Origin: Marinobacter lutaoensis
GTDB lineage: Bacteria; Pseudomonadota; Gammaproteobacteria; Pseudomonadales; Oleiphilaceae
Direction: 5' to 3'
Length of the DNA stretch: 64,000 nucleotides
Assembly: GCF_001981305.1 (NCBI RefSeq)
Contig: NZ_MSCW01000012.1
Coordinates: forward strand, 1-64,000
The notes beneath the pieces were generated by a model. The model was not told the DNA's origin. It saw only the letters and a program-made list of their open reading frames with translations, and searched no databases. Numbering within the stretch: position 1 is the first letter of the stretch; each line of letters begins with the position of its first letter. This document shows, in pieces, positions 1-7,333 of this stretch. The position numbers and the translations under genes were made by a program.

Positions 1-75
1 TGCTTTTATAACAGCCAACGGCTGCACAGTGGCCTTGGCTACCGAACTCCGATAGAGTTCGAGGGAATTAAATGA
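1..75 (+). CDS. IS3-family transposase OrfB, C-terminal fragment
   Basis: Partial coding region that enters from the left edge. The visible residues include FYNSQRLHSGLGYRTPIEF, a highly conserved C-terminal signature of IS3-family DDE transposases. The catalytic residues lie outside the window. It ends four bases before the presumed right inverted repeat, the normal layout of these elements. Whether the full transposase is intact cannot be told. Confidence 0.8.
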   Translation, partial: CFYNSQRLHSGLGYRTPIEFEGIK

Positions 76-107
76 TGGGGCGTGTCCAATTTATTGGGGG
101 AAGTCCA
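1..107 (+). mobile_element. 3' end of an IS3-family insertion sequence (cut by window edge)
   Basis: Positions 1-75 read in frame as the last 24 codons of an IS3-family OrfB transposase (contains SQRLHSGLGYRTP, the usual C-terminus of the DDE integrase domain) and stop at a TGA at 73-75. The following bases to 107, ending GGGGGAAGTCCA, look like the right terminal inverted repeat: IS3 elements start TG and end CA. Only the tail is inside the window, so neither the left end nor the target duplication can be checked. The element abuts the remaining right half of an integron attC, so it appears to have landed in or beside the attC left half. Confidence 0.75.
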
Positions 108-144
108 CGCCGCTTCGCGGCGCGGCTTAACTCAGGCGTTAGGC
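108..144 (+). other. attC: Right half of an integron attC recombination site
   Basis: A small hairpin (CGCCGC-TTC-GCGGCG) is followed by GCGGCTTAACTCAGGCGTTAGGC-like sequence that ends in the core site GTTAGGC (138-144, consensus GTTRRRY). This is the classical right part of an attC. The left part is missing because the IS3-family element sits where it should be. It marks the junction with the cassette that starts just after 144. Confidence 0.7.
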
Positions 145-176
145 ACCGAGTTACCCACGGACAGTAGATACCTTCT

Positions 177-635
177 ATGTTCAGTGCAATGAATCAGCAT
201 AAGTATCTCGATATGATTGAGATACAAGAGACCTATAAAGATTGTCTCAGGATAGTGATAGCTGAGGCTTGTGTATCTGGTGCTGCCCCAGCAACATCAT
301 CAGAAGACGAGCCAAATGAGGCTCTACGAAAGATATTAAACGAGAGCAAGCCCATAGAGGTGACCGACAGCAGTGCCCACTATGAAATTGTCTTCGATGA
401 CTACATAGCATATGCAGTAACGAATGAGAGTTATGCTGGAGGCATGGAAGAAAAATTCGAGGGAAGACTTGCACGGGTTTATTCGGAGTCAGCGTTTCTC
501 AACTATATTAGCCAAGGTACATTCGCTACAGCAGAGTACCCAGGTCCGTTTGTACACTACGGCTTTTGCTGCCTAAACCAAATCATAGATATTGTTTCTG
601 AAAAGCCTCCAACGGTGAAATTAATCAATGCCTAA
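177..635 (+). CDS. Integron cassette protein of unknown function
   Basis: A 152-residue protein with no family I recognise. It is acidic, has no signal peptide or membrane segment, and has a Cys-Cys pair near the C-terminus (GFCCLNQ). A second in-frame ATG at residue 5 could be the true start; no strong ribosome binding site separates the two. The gene starts 32 bp after one attC core site and its stop codon overlaps the next attC. That is the compact layout of a promoterless gene cassette. Base composition is clearly more AT-rich than the chromosome downstream, consistent with transfer. Confidence 0.75.
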   Translation: MFSAMNQHKYLDMIEIQETYKDCLRIVIAEACVSGAAPATSSEDEPNEALRKILNESKPIEVTDSSAHYEIVFDDYIAYAVTNESYAGGMEEKFEGRLARVYSESAFLNYISQGTFATAEYPGPFVHYGFCCLNQIIDIVSEKPPTVKLINA

Positions 636-714
636 CAAAGGCAGGCATGGCGACGCCCATTACATTGCGCCTTCGGCTCCATTCCATGGGCGCGCATGCT
701 GCAAGCGTTGAGGC
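630..714 (+). other. attC: Degenerate integron attC site closing the cassette
   Basis: It starts with GCCTAAC (630-636, consensus RYYYAAC) overlapping the cassette stop codon. Imperfect dyad symmetry follows around a central hairpin near GCGCCTTCGGCTCC, and the site ends GCGTTGAGGC. The right core (GTTGAGGC) carries an extra G relative to the expected GTTAGGC, so the site may be damaged or inactive. About 85 bp long, in the normal attC range. Confidence 0.65.
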
Positions 715-751
715 TGTAGGAAAACGCCGGCGGTGCTGGGTTGATCGAATT

Positions 752-834
752 TGATCAATAAATGAACTAAAAAATGGGGCTACTCTTAAAATCTGGAGTA
801 CTCGTCATCGAAAATGTACCCAGATTTTACGTAG
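752..834 (+). repeat. Palindromic direct repeat, left copy, flanking the IS407-group element
   Basis: This sequence starts TGATCAATAAATGA and resembles 2315-2397 along its whole length. Both contain a small dyad (GATCA-ATAAA-TGATC; one mismatch here) and a longer inverted repeat. Here that repeat is TAAAATCTGG ... CCAGATTTTA, a perfect 10-bp stem with a loop of about 22 nt. The copy ends exactly where the IS begins (835). Probably a MITE-like or cassette-end element; identity unknown. Confidence 0.6.
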
Positions 835-904
835 TGTAATCCCCCCAGATAACAATCGAGGTTTTGAGTAGAGACTTTTACAATGATCGCAAAGGGAGCG
901 ACAG

Positions 905-1171
905 ATGAAGAAGTCTCGATTCACCGACAGCCAAATCATGGCAATCTTGAAGCAGCACGAAGCCGGAGTTTCGGTGGCTGAGCTGGCACGGGAACACAAT
1001 GTCAGCACGGCACTGATCTATCAGTGGCGCTCGAAGTTTGGCGGCATGGACGCGTCCATGATGAAGCGTCTGAAGGAACTGGAAGCAGAGAATGCCCGCC
1101 TGAAGAAGATGTACGCCGAAGAGAGACTCAAGGCCGAGTTGCGTCAGGAAGCCTTGGAGGGAAAGTTGTAA
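905..1171 (+). CDS. IS407-group transposase OrfA
   Basis: An 88-residue OrfA with the HTH_Tnp_1 helix-turn-helix (about residues 5-45, KKSRFTDSQIMAILKQ onward) and a C-terminal leucine-zipper-like coil (KELEAENARLKKMYAEE). The length equals the usual length of this group. The start is an ATG preceded by an AGGGAGCGACAG ribosome binding region. It provides DNA binding for the OrfAB transposase, which IS3 elements make by programmed -1 frameshifting. The orfB frame is -1 relative to orfA, as expected. Confidence 0.9.
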   Translation: MKKSRFTDSQIMAILKQHEAGVSVAELAREHNVSTALIYQWRSKFGGMDASMMKRLKELEAENARLKKMYAEERLKAELRQEALEGKL

Positions 1172-1981
1172 GGCCATCTCAACGCCGGGAGATGGCCAGG
1201 AAGGGCGTAGCCAGGCACGGCATCAGTATCCGGTTGGCCTGCGAGGTGTATGGCATCAGCGAGACCTGTTATCGCTACCGGGCGAAACTCAGTGGCGAGA
1301 ACGCGCTGGTCGCTGACTGGCTGTTGCGACTTACTCAGACCCACAAACGCTGGGGCTTTGGCCTGTGCTTTCTGTATCTGCGCAATGTGAAGGGCTACAG
1401 CTGGAACCATAAGCGCGTGTATCGCATTTATCGGGAATTGGAGCTGAATTTACGCATCAAGCCCCGGCGCCGAATCCAGCGGGATTATCCGGGCGAACGG
1501 GATGTTCCAACGGCGCCCAACCAGGTCTGGTCGATGGACTTCATGAGTGATCAGCGGCAAGACGTTCCGGACATTCAATGTGATCGACGACTACAACCGG
1601 GAAGGCCTCGGCATTGAAGTCGACCTGTCCTTGCCCGCGCAACGGGTGATTCGTGCACTGGATCAGATCATTGAATGGCGCGGCAAGCCCGCCGCTATTC
1701 GTTGTGATAACGGGCCAGAATACATCTCACAATCACTGATCAACTGGGCTAACAGAAACCGGATTACGCTGATCTACATTCAGCCCGGCAAGCCCACTCA
1801 GAATGCCTACATTGAGCGCTTCAATCGGACCGCACGGCATGAGTGGCTGGATTTGCATCAGTTCGAAAGCATTGCTCATGCTCAGCTTCTGGCCACTCAG
1901 TGGCTTTGGCAGTACAACAACGAACGACCGAATACGGCTATTGGAGGAATACCCCCATCGAGGCTGTTGCAAGTGGCTTAA
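1168..1981 (+). pseudogene. IS407-group transposase OrfB, frameshifted
   Basis: The first part (to about 1555) encodes the HTH_21 region and the first catalytic Asp ([10 protein letters not shown]). The second part, in another frame (from about 1547), encodes RCDNGPEY (second Asp) and [10 protein letters not shown] (Glu), then the typical C-terminus. Related proteins read DFM-DQL-DGK/RTF here. The bases between GATCAG and GGCAAGACG are short, so a small deletion at about 1555 breaks the frame inside the DDE core. The exact start of orfB is uncertain because it is normally expressed only as a frameshift fusion. Confidence 0.85.
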
Positions 1982-2020
1982 CCTCTACTCTAAAAAGCGG
2001 TTAAAAATGGGGGGATTACA

Positions 2021-2314
2021 GTGCAAGTGTCAAAGAAACCGCTTTCGCTTAATGAACGGGCCTCGAGCCAGCACATAGTCTGATTCAAGCCCTCCAAGTC
2101 GGGGGCTGCCGTCTGACGCTTGTGTGATGAGCTGCCACTAAACGAAAAGGGCGATGCGGAAACCGAAGCCGAACTGGACCGCGATATCCGCCGGACCAAA
2201 AACACCCTCTCGCGGGATGAATCGCTGAACAAAGTCGACCGTTTCCTAAAGAAGAACCGCCCAAGGATGGGCCGCGGAGTCCGTCAAGGTCGAAGACCTG
2301 TTTCTAGTCGAAGC
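2021..2314 (+). other. Gene-poor stretch with an unrecognised gene remnant
   Basis: No intact gene. From about 2120 one frame reads a charged stretch (EAELDRDIRRTKN ... VDRFLKKN). Near 2268 the continuation that looks protein-like moves to another frame (SVKVEDLFLVEADQ, stop at 2322-2324). This looks like the decayed C-terminus of a gene, with its stop inside the right palindromic repeat. I do not recognise the family. The left repeat is also preceded by a reading that ends in a -DQ stop. Confidence 0.35.
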
Positions 2315-2397
2315 TGATCAATAAATGATCTAAAAATAGGGCCGATTCTTAAAATCTGGAGTATTCATCATTGAAAACACTTCCAGGTTTTGCATAG
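2315..2397 (+). repeat. Palindromic direct repeat, right copy
   Basis: Second copy of the repeat at 752-834. It has a perfect GATCA-ATAAA-TGATC dyad and AAAATCTGG ... CCAGGTTTT, where the single change from the left copy would be a G-U wobble in RNA and so keeps the fold. Between the two copies lie the IS407-group element and the gene remnant. The stretch 2398-2466 after it holds nothing recognisable. Confidence 0.6.
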
Positions 2398-2466
2398 GCG
2401 CGGGATCAGACATTGGGGCGAGAGTTTTTCTACAGCCTCGTTAGCTGTGATTGCCGCACTCGTAAA

Positions 2467-2484
2467 GTGATACTATAGTGTCAC
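2467..2484. promoter_or_regulatory. Palindromic operator/promoter of the toxin-antitoxin operon
   Basis: GTGATACTATAGTGTCAC is an 18-bp near-perfect palindrome (8 of 9 pairs) lying 25 bp upstream of the antitoxin ATG. It contains TACTAT/TATAGT, which can serve as a -10 element. Phd/YefM antitoxins bind such palindromes over their own promoter, so autoregulation is the likely role. The role is inferred from position and symmetry. Confidence 0.6.
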
Positions 2485-2509
2485 TATCAATTTGGATCAG
2501 GGTGAGCCC

Positions 2510-2767
2510 ATGAAAGTTGAGCTTGTCACGAACCTTAAGCGTCAAGCCACAAAGATTCTGGCAGATCTGCATGTGTCTAAAGAGCCGATACTGATCACGG
2601 AGCACGGTCAGCCATCCGCATACCTTGTCGATGTGCAAGATTACGAGTTTATGCAGCGCCGACTTGAGCTGCTTGAGGGGCTCTCACGAGGAGAGCGAGC
2701 TGTACTTGAGGGAAGAACGTACAGCCAAAGTGAGGCCAGGGAGAAAATGAGTAAGTGGCTGAAGTAA
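2510..2767 (+). CDS. Phd/YefM-family antitoxin
   Basis: An 85-residue protein with the Phd/YefM fold: the N-terminal DNA-binding half contains KRQATKILADL and EPILITEHGQPSAYLVDVQDYE, the typical core. The C-terminal tail is charged and would bind the toxin. I chose the ATG at 2510, preceded by AGGGTGAG, over an upstream TTG at 2492. The end overlaps the toxin gene by 13 bp, so the two are translationally coupled. It should neutralise the ParE-like partner and repress the operon from the palindrome just upstream. Confidence 0.85.
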   Translation: MKVELVTNLKRQATKILADLHVSKEPILITEHGQPSAYLVDVQDYEFMQRRLELLEGLSRGERAVLEGRTYSQSEAREKMSKWLK

Positions 2768-3057
2768 TCTGGGCAGAGCCCGCCCTTCAAGAACTGGATG
2801 CCATCGCTGAGTACATTGCTCTAGACAATCCTGCTGCCGCAAGCGATCTGGTCCAACAGATTTTCTATAAGACCGAGCGTTTGGAAAACTTTCCTCAATC
2901 CGGGCGGATTCCTCCCGAACTCCCCAATTCGGTATACAGGGAGGTAGTGGTTCCACCGTGTCGTATTTTTTATCGTGAGGATGAGAAGCGGGCTCTCATC
3001 CTCTATGTCATGCGAGAGGAGCGGCAGCTTCGTGCGTACATGCTTGGAAGCAGCTAA
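2755..3057 (+). CDS. ParE/RelE-superfamily toxin
   Basis: A 100-residue protein of the ParE/RelE fold: N-terminal WAEPALQELDAIAEYI and NPAAASDLV helices, central PQSGRIPPEL, and the C-terminal strand pair (VVVPPCRIFYRED, ALILYVMREERQ). This pattern is closest to ParE-type plasmid stabilisation toxins, which act on gyrase, but RelE-type ribosome-dependent cleavage cannot be excluded from sequence alone. It starts at a GTG within the 3' end of the antitoxin gene. The length is typical and no damage is seen. Confidence 0.85.
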   Translation: MAEVIWAEPALQELDAIAEYIALDNPAAASDLVQQIFYKTERLENFPQSGRIPPELPNSVYREVVVPPCRIFYREDEKRALILYVMREERQLRAYMLGSS

Positions 3058-3128
3058 CCAGGCGCGTCACTTGGATGCGTTTGTCTCTAAGCCCACTGTA
3101 AGGGCAAGGATCATGGAGGTGCAGGAAA

Positions 3129-3335
3129 TTGATTGATAGCTGGTCCATCGTGTTCGGCCTGATATTCGGTTCCATTGGGCTGGGATACTTTATCTACGGT
3201 AAGAAGCAATCAAACATCGTGGCGCGTTATAGCGGTATCGCGCTCATGTTCTATCCATATTTTATTGATAACAGGTATGCAGTTTTGATTGTAGGGGTAG
3301 TGCTAATGGCCCTGCCAAAATTTATAGAGTCTTAG
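3129..3335 (+). CDS. Small two- or three-helix membrane protein, unknown
   Basis: A 68-residue hydrophobic protein starting at TTG with a GGAGGT ribosome binding site 9 bp upstream. Predicted membrane helices lie at about residues 4-22, 33-44 and 50-63, with a short basic loop (GKKQSN) between the first two. Small proteins of this type are common near cassette arrays and are often labelled amino acid transport protein without evidence. I assign no function. It follows the toxin gene by 71 bp and may be cotranscribed. Confidence 0.6.
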   Translation: MIDSWSIVFGLIFGSIGLGYFIYGKKQSNIVARYSGIALMFYPYFIDNRYAVLIVGVVLMALPKFIES

Positions 3336-3471
3336 CAACAGCTGGGTGACGCATGAAGAGGAATCGTGTCGACATGGGTCATGTCGAAGAGAGCCGGTCG
3401 GCGGCTCGTTGCTGTCCTCAGCAGGGATCTCGGTGTTGTTGGCCCGGCACCCGGTGTAACGGCGGATCACC

Positions 3472-4404
3472 ATGCGGCAACTGAATCCCCGGGCTCTGGA
3501 ATACCTCAACGCGCTCTCCCGGTTCGGCAGCCTGCGCAAGGCGGCCGCGCGCCTGAGCGTGGACCCGGCCACAGTCAGTCGGCTGTTGAACCAGCTGGAG
3601 CAATCCATAGGGTTGCCGGTCTGGGACCGCAGCAACAGTCGTAAGCCGATTACCGCCGCAGGCCACGAGCTGCTGCTGTACTACCGCCAGATGTGTGCCA
3701 ACGAGGCGGCGGCTTTGTCTAGAATTCACGATCTGAAAGAGCTGCAGCGGGGCGAGGTCAGTATCGCGATCGGTGAAGGGTTCATCTCCGACCTGATTTC
3801 TCACTCATTGCAGAGTTTCCTGGCGTCCTATCCAGGGATCCGTCTCAACATTGAAATGGCTGGGGCCCTGGAGGCGGTACAGCTGTTGGAGGAGGATCAG
3901 ATTGATTTTGCCGTGACCTATGCGTCCGCGCCCCATCCCAAGCTGCGGACCCATGTGGAAACCCTGCACCCTCTCGATCTGATTGTCCCTCCCGACCATC
4001 CCCTGAGCCTCAGGCCGGCTCCCATTGCACTCAATGAGATCGTCGACTACCCACTGGCGTTGATCGACAGCACCACGGGTATGGGGCGCTTGGTCAATCT
4101 GGCACAGGAAACCAATCATTTACGTCTTGAGCCGCGCTTGCGGACCAACTCTGTATCGGTTCTGAAGAGCTTTGTCTCGTCTGGCATTGGCATCACGTTC
4201 ATGCCCGCGCTGACGGTCAGTACAGAGATTGAGGCCGGGCGAATCAAGGCGTTGCCCCTGGCCGACGCGGTATTGGCCAATGCACGTGCCCGGGTGATCA
4301 GTATCGCGGACCGGGAGATGACGTTGCCGGCCCAGGCGTTGCTCAACCACCTGCGTAGCCATGCCCACTTTTTGAACTGTGATGTCCCTGCACATTTGCG
4401 TTGA
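3472..4404 (+). CDS. LysR-family transcriptional regulator
   Basis: A 310-residue LysR regulator: winged helix-turn-helix at residues 3-62 (FGSLRKAAARLSVDPATVSRL) and a periplasmic-binding-protein-like effector domain from about 90 to 295. It lies 88 bp upstream of and parallel to dctP, so it is probably the local activator of the TRAP/dipeptidase operon, with the TRAP substrate as likely effector. This gene marks the return to GC-rich chromosomal sequence. The start ATG is placed at the beginning of the HTH as in family members. Confidence 0.85.
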   Translation: MRQLNPRALEYLNALSRFGSLRKAAARLSVDPATVSRLLNQLEQSIGLPVWDRSNSRKPITAAGHELLLYYRQMCANEAAALSRIHDLKELQRGEVSIAIGEGFISDLISHSLQSFLASYPGIRLNIEMAGALEAVQLLEEDQIDFAVTYASAPHPKLRTHVETLHPLDLIVPPDHPLSLRPAPIALNEIVDYPLALIDSTTGMGRLVNLAQETNHLRLEPRLRTNSVSVLKSFVSSGIGITFMPALTVSTEIEAGRIKALPLADAVLANARARVISIADREMTLPAQALLNHLRSHAHFLNCDVPAHLR

Positions 4405-4492
4405 TTTTTTGGCAACATAAACCGTATTGACTCGTCAACAAAGCAACAGCTACGGTCATCTCAAACGACACATAAGATGTTAAGGAGAGATC

Positions 4493-5521
4493 ATGACCAA
4501 ACAGCTATCTGTGAAAAATGTCCTGATACTGTTGAAAGGGCTTGTGCTCGGGGCGGGTTTGACGGTGGCCGGCACTCTGCAGGCGCAAACGATCAACCTC
4601 AGCTACAACGGTGCTCCGGATCCCGATAAAAATGCAGTACACCTGTTCGCCTCCAATCTGAAAAAGCTGGTGGAGGAGAAAACGGATGGTGATCTGACCT
4701 TGAATCTGTATCCCAACAGTATGCTGGGTGAAGAGCAAGAGCGGATGGAACAGGTGATGAACACGCCCAGCCTGAACATTGCCTCTTTCGCCGGCATTGC
4801 GCCGCAGTTCCCGGAGATTTTCGTTAGCGCCACGCCTTTCATGTTTGACGGCTTCGACAGTGCCCGCGCATTCTTTGACACGGGTGAATACTGGAAAGCT
4901 TCTCAAGAAGAGTTCTACAAGCGCACCGGTACCCGGATCTTGGCGGTTGTCGAAGAGGGCGGATTCCTGGCGTTCACCAACAGCAAGCGACCGATCCACA
5001 AACCGGCCGATTTCGAGGGGTTGCGTTTCCGGGCCATGGATAAGAGCCAGGTTGCCCTGTACGAGTCATTCGGCGCGTCCGGTACCCCAATTCCCTGGAC
5101 CGAGGTCTATATGGCGCTGCGTACGGGCGTGGCTGATGGTCAGATGAACCCGCCCATGTACATCATTCTGGGCAGCCTGTTTGAGGTGCAGAAGTACCTG
5201 ACACTGGCCAACATCCAATACTCCGACCAGTTTCTGGTCGCCAACGGTGAGTGGTTCGACAATTTGAGCGAGCGCGAACGCAAGGCGCTGGAAGAGGCGG
5301 TGGCTGAAGCCAATGCTCTCAACCGGCAAGCCGTCGAGTCCCAGGTCGAGGCGCGTATTCAGTTCCTCGCCGACAAGGGCATGGAGGTGTACCGCCCGAC
5401 CGCCGAAGAGCTGGATGAGTTTCGTCGTATCAGTCGTCCATCCTATCTCCAGTGGCTGGAAGAGCAGGGCATCGATCAGAAGTGGATCGATCTGGCGCTC
5501 AAGGACGCCGGCCTGAAATAA
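4493..5521 (+). CDS. dctP: TRAP transporter solute-binding protein (DctP family)
   Basis: A 342-residue periplasmic binding protein with a Sec signal peptide (hydrophobic stretch about residues 11-28, cleavage near LQA-QT). DctP-family hallmarks are visible: GEEQERMEQV, KPADFEGLRFRAM with the Arg that binds the substrate carboxylate, and VADGQMNPP. It captures the substrate and delivers it to the DctQ/DctM membrane pair encoded next. A strong AAGGAG site precedes the ATG. The substrate is not readable from sequence, but the gene is the first of an operon ending in a D-Ala-D-Ala dipeptidase. Confidence 0.9.
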   Translation: MTKQLSVKNVLILLKGLVLGAGLTVAGTLQAQTINLSYNGAPDPDKNAVHLFASNLKKLVEEKTDGDLTLNLYPNSMLGEEQERMEQVMNTPSLNIASFAGIAPQFPEIFVSATPFMFDGFDSARAFFDTGEYWKASQEEFYKRTGTRILAVVEEGGFLAFTNSKRPIHKPADFEGLRFRAMDKSQVALYESFGASGTPIPWTEVYMALRTGVADGQMNPPMYIILGSLFEVQKYLTLANIQYSDQFLVANGEWFDNLSERERKALEEAVAEANALNRQAVESQVEARIQFLADKGMEVYRPTAEELDEFRRISRPSYLQWLEEQGIDQKWIDLALKDAGLK

Positions 5522-5567
5522 CCTTCAGAGTGGGCGGATACCGGGTATCCGCCCCGAGACCCGTCCC

Positions 5568-6047
5568 ATGATTGAGTCCATACGTCGGCGCCTGTCCCAG
5601 GGGTTGCTGGTTCTTGCCAGTGCGATGCTGGTCGTCAACCTTCTGGTATTACTCTATGGCGTGTCTGCTCGCTATCTGTTTAATTTTTCACCGATATGGA
5701 TGGATGAAGGCGCCCGGTATCTGGTCATCGGTAGTGTGATGCTCTGTGCCGGCACGGTTTACCTGGACGATGAGCACATGCGGGTGGCGATCATGCAGCG
5801 TTTCTTCAAGGGCCGCTGGGGGCTGCTGGTGTCGTTTTACCACTGGCTGGTCGTGCTGCTGCTGAGTGCTTTCATCACCTGGATCAGTGCGCGCTATGCC
5901 CTGTCTATCTCTCGCTTCATGACCCCAGGGCTTGGTATCAGCAAGAGCATTCCACTGTTCAGTCTGCCTATGGGTTTCGGGGCTCTGTGTCTGCTGACAC
6001 TGCTCCGTGGTCCGGTCCTACACAGCGTGCCCCCAACAGAGAGCTGA
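5568..6047 (+). CDS. dctQ: TRAP transporter small membrane subunit (DctQ family)
   Basis: A 159-residue protein with four predicted membrane helices and the conserved DctQ motif WMDEGARYL in the second helix region. It pairs with DctM to form the sodium-driven TRAP permease. It is encoded 46 bp after dctP and 3 bp before dctM, the usual P-Q-M order. Length and topology are normal. Confidence 0.9.
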   Translation: MIESIRRRLSQGLLVLASAMLVVNLLVLLYGVSARYLFNFSPIWMDEGARYLVIGSVMLCAGTVYLDDEHMRVAIMQRFFKGRWGLLVSFYHWLVVLLLSAFITWISARYALSISRFMTPGLGISKSIPLFSLPMGFGALCLLTLLRGPVLHSVPPTES

Positions 6048-6050
6048 TCC

Positions 6051-7331
6051 ATGATGTTAGCTGCAATGCTGGCGGCCTTCGTCGTCAATGTACTTCTAGG
6101 GCTTCCCCTGTTCGTGTGCTTGCTGCTGGCTGCGTTGACAGGGTTTCTGTTTGTTGACCCGGCGCTGATTCCGCGCATGCTGCCTCAACAGATGTTCGCC
6201 GGAATCGATGCGTTTTCGCTCATGGCCATCCCGCTGTTTATCCTGGCGGGCAACTTGATGAACGCCGCTGGACTCACTCCACGGCTGATCGACCTCGCCA
6301 AGGCTTTGGTGGGCCATTTGAAAGGGGGACTGGGTTATGTCAATGTCGTGTCCAGCGTATTTTTCGCCGGCGTGAATGGCTCGGCAGTGGCCGACACGTC
6401 GGCACTCGGCTCTCTGTTGGTGCCAGCCATGAAAAAAGAGGGCTACTCCAAGGCATACGCAGCCGGCCTGACTGCTGGCAGCTCTCTGATCGGGCCAATC
6501 ATCCCCCCCAGTATTTTCATGATCCTGTATGCCTCGCTGACCAACACATCGGTTGGCGACCTGTTCCTGGCCGGTGTAATACCCGGGCTGATCCTGGGTT
6601 TGGCATTTATGATCATGAACGGAGTGTATGCTCACCGGGCGAACCTCCAAGTAACCGGCCGCAAACCCAGCCTCGGGGGGATTCTGGTTGCCCTGTATCG
6701 TTCCGCCCCGGCCCTGATGGCCCCCTTCATCATTGTGGCGGGCATTGTCTTCGGGTTTGTGACACCGACGGAGTCGGGGGCGTTGATCGTGGCCTATGCT
6801 GCGATTCTTGGCCTTGTTACCCGGAACCTGAACTGGCAGGGAATTCGACAGGCGGTTGCCGAAACCGTGCGCCTGACCAGCGCTATCTTCATGATCATTG
6901 CGGCCTCGGCCGTGGTCAGTTGGTTGCTGGCGTTCGGTCAGGTGCCAAGCCAGTTTTCGGTTCTGCTGGAACCGTTCGCCGATAGCCCGACACTGACGTT
7001 GCTGCTGTTGAGCCTGATCACCTTCGTTACCGGCATGTTGATGGAGGAAGTCTCTGCCCTGATGCTGTTAACCCCGGTGTTCGTACCGGTTGCCATGCAG
7101 GCGGGGGTCGACCCTGTCCACTTGGGAATTGTCATCACGATGAATATCACCATTGCCCTGATCACACCCCCGATGGGCGCCTGTGTCTTCGTCGCGGCCG
7201 CTGTCAGCAAAGTGGAGCTCAGCATGATGTTCCGGTCGATATGGCCGTTCGTGCTGGTTGCGATGTGCACGCTGGTGCTGCTCATCCTGATGCCCCAACT
7301 CACCCTGTTTTTACCCAACCTTCTTGAATAA
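6051..7331 (+). CDS. dctM: TRAP transporter large permease (DctM family)
   Basis: A 426-residue integral membrane protein with about twelve helices, containing family signatures: FAGIDAFSLMAIPLFILAG, the small-residue-rich NGSAVADTSALGS, GPIIPPSIFMI, and NITIALITPPMGACVF near the C-terminus. It is the ion-coupled transport subunit. The stop codon is 2 bp before the ATG of the dipeptidase gene, so transport and peptide hydrolysis are very likely expressed together. Confidence 0.92.
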   Translation: MMLAAMLAAFVVNVLLGLPLFVCLLLAALTGFLFVDPALIPRMLPQQMFAGIDAFSLMAIPLFILAGNLMNAAGLTPRLIDLAKALVGHLKGGLGYVNVVSSVFFAGVNGSAVADTSALGSLLVPAMKKEGYSKAYAAGLTAGSSLIGPIIPPSIFMILYASLTNTSVGDLFLAGVIPGLILGLAFMIMNGVYAHRANLQVTGRKPSLGGILVALYRSAPALMAPFIIVAGIVFGFVTPTESGALIVAYAAILGLVTRNLNWQGIRQAVAETVRLTSAIFMIIAASAVVSWLLAFGQVPSQFSVLLEPFADSPTLTLLLLSLITFVTGMLMEEVSALMLLTPVFVPVAMQAGVDPVHLGIVITMNITIALITPPMGACVFVAAAVSKVELSMMFRSIWPFVLVAMCTLVLLILMPQLTLFLPNLLE

Positions 7332-7333
7332 CC

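Larger units (their letters stand above)
835..2020 (+). mobile_element. IS407-group (IS3 family) insertion sequence, 1186 bp, decayed
   Basis: Terminal inverted repeats TGTAATCCCCCC (835-846) and GGGGGGATTACA (2009-2020) are perfect over 12 bp and bound an orfA/orfB pair in the IS407-group arrangement. The length of about 1.2 kb fits the group. The expected 4-bp target duplication is not seen (GTAG on the left, GTGC on the right). orfB carries a frameshift, so this copy should not make an intact transposase. Confidence 0.85.

Noticed and set aside
831..2024. Target-site duplication of the IS407-group element
   Set aside because: The four bases on each side (GTAG and GTGC) do not match, so no duplication is claimed.
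3053..3130. Possible attC after the toxin gene
   Set aside because: AGCTAAC resembles the start of an attC, but its second base breaks the consensus and no GTTRRRY partner or hairpin follows.
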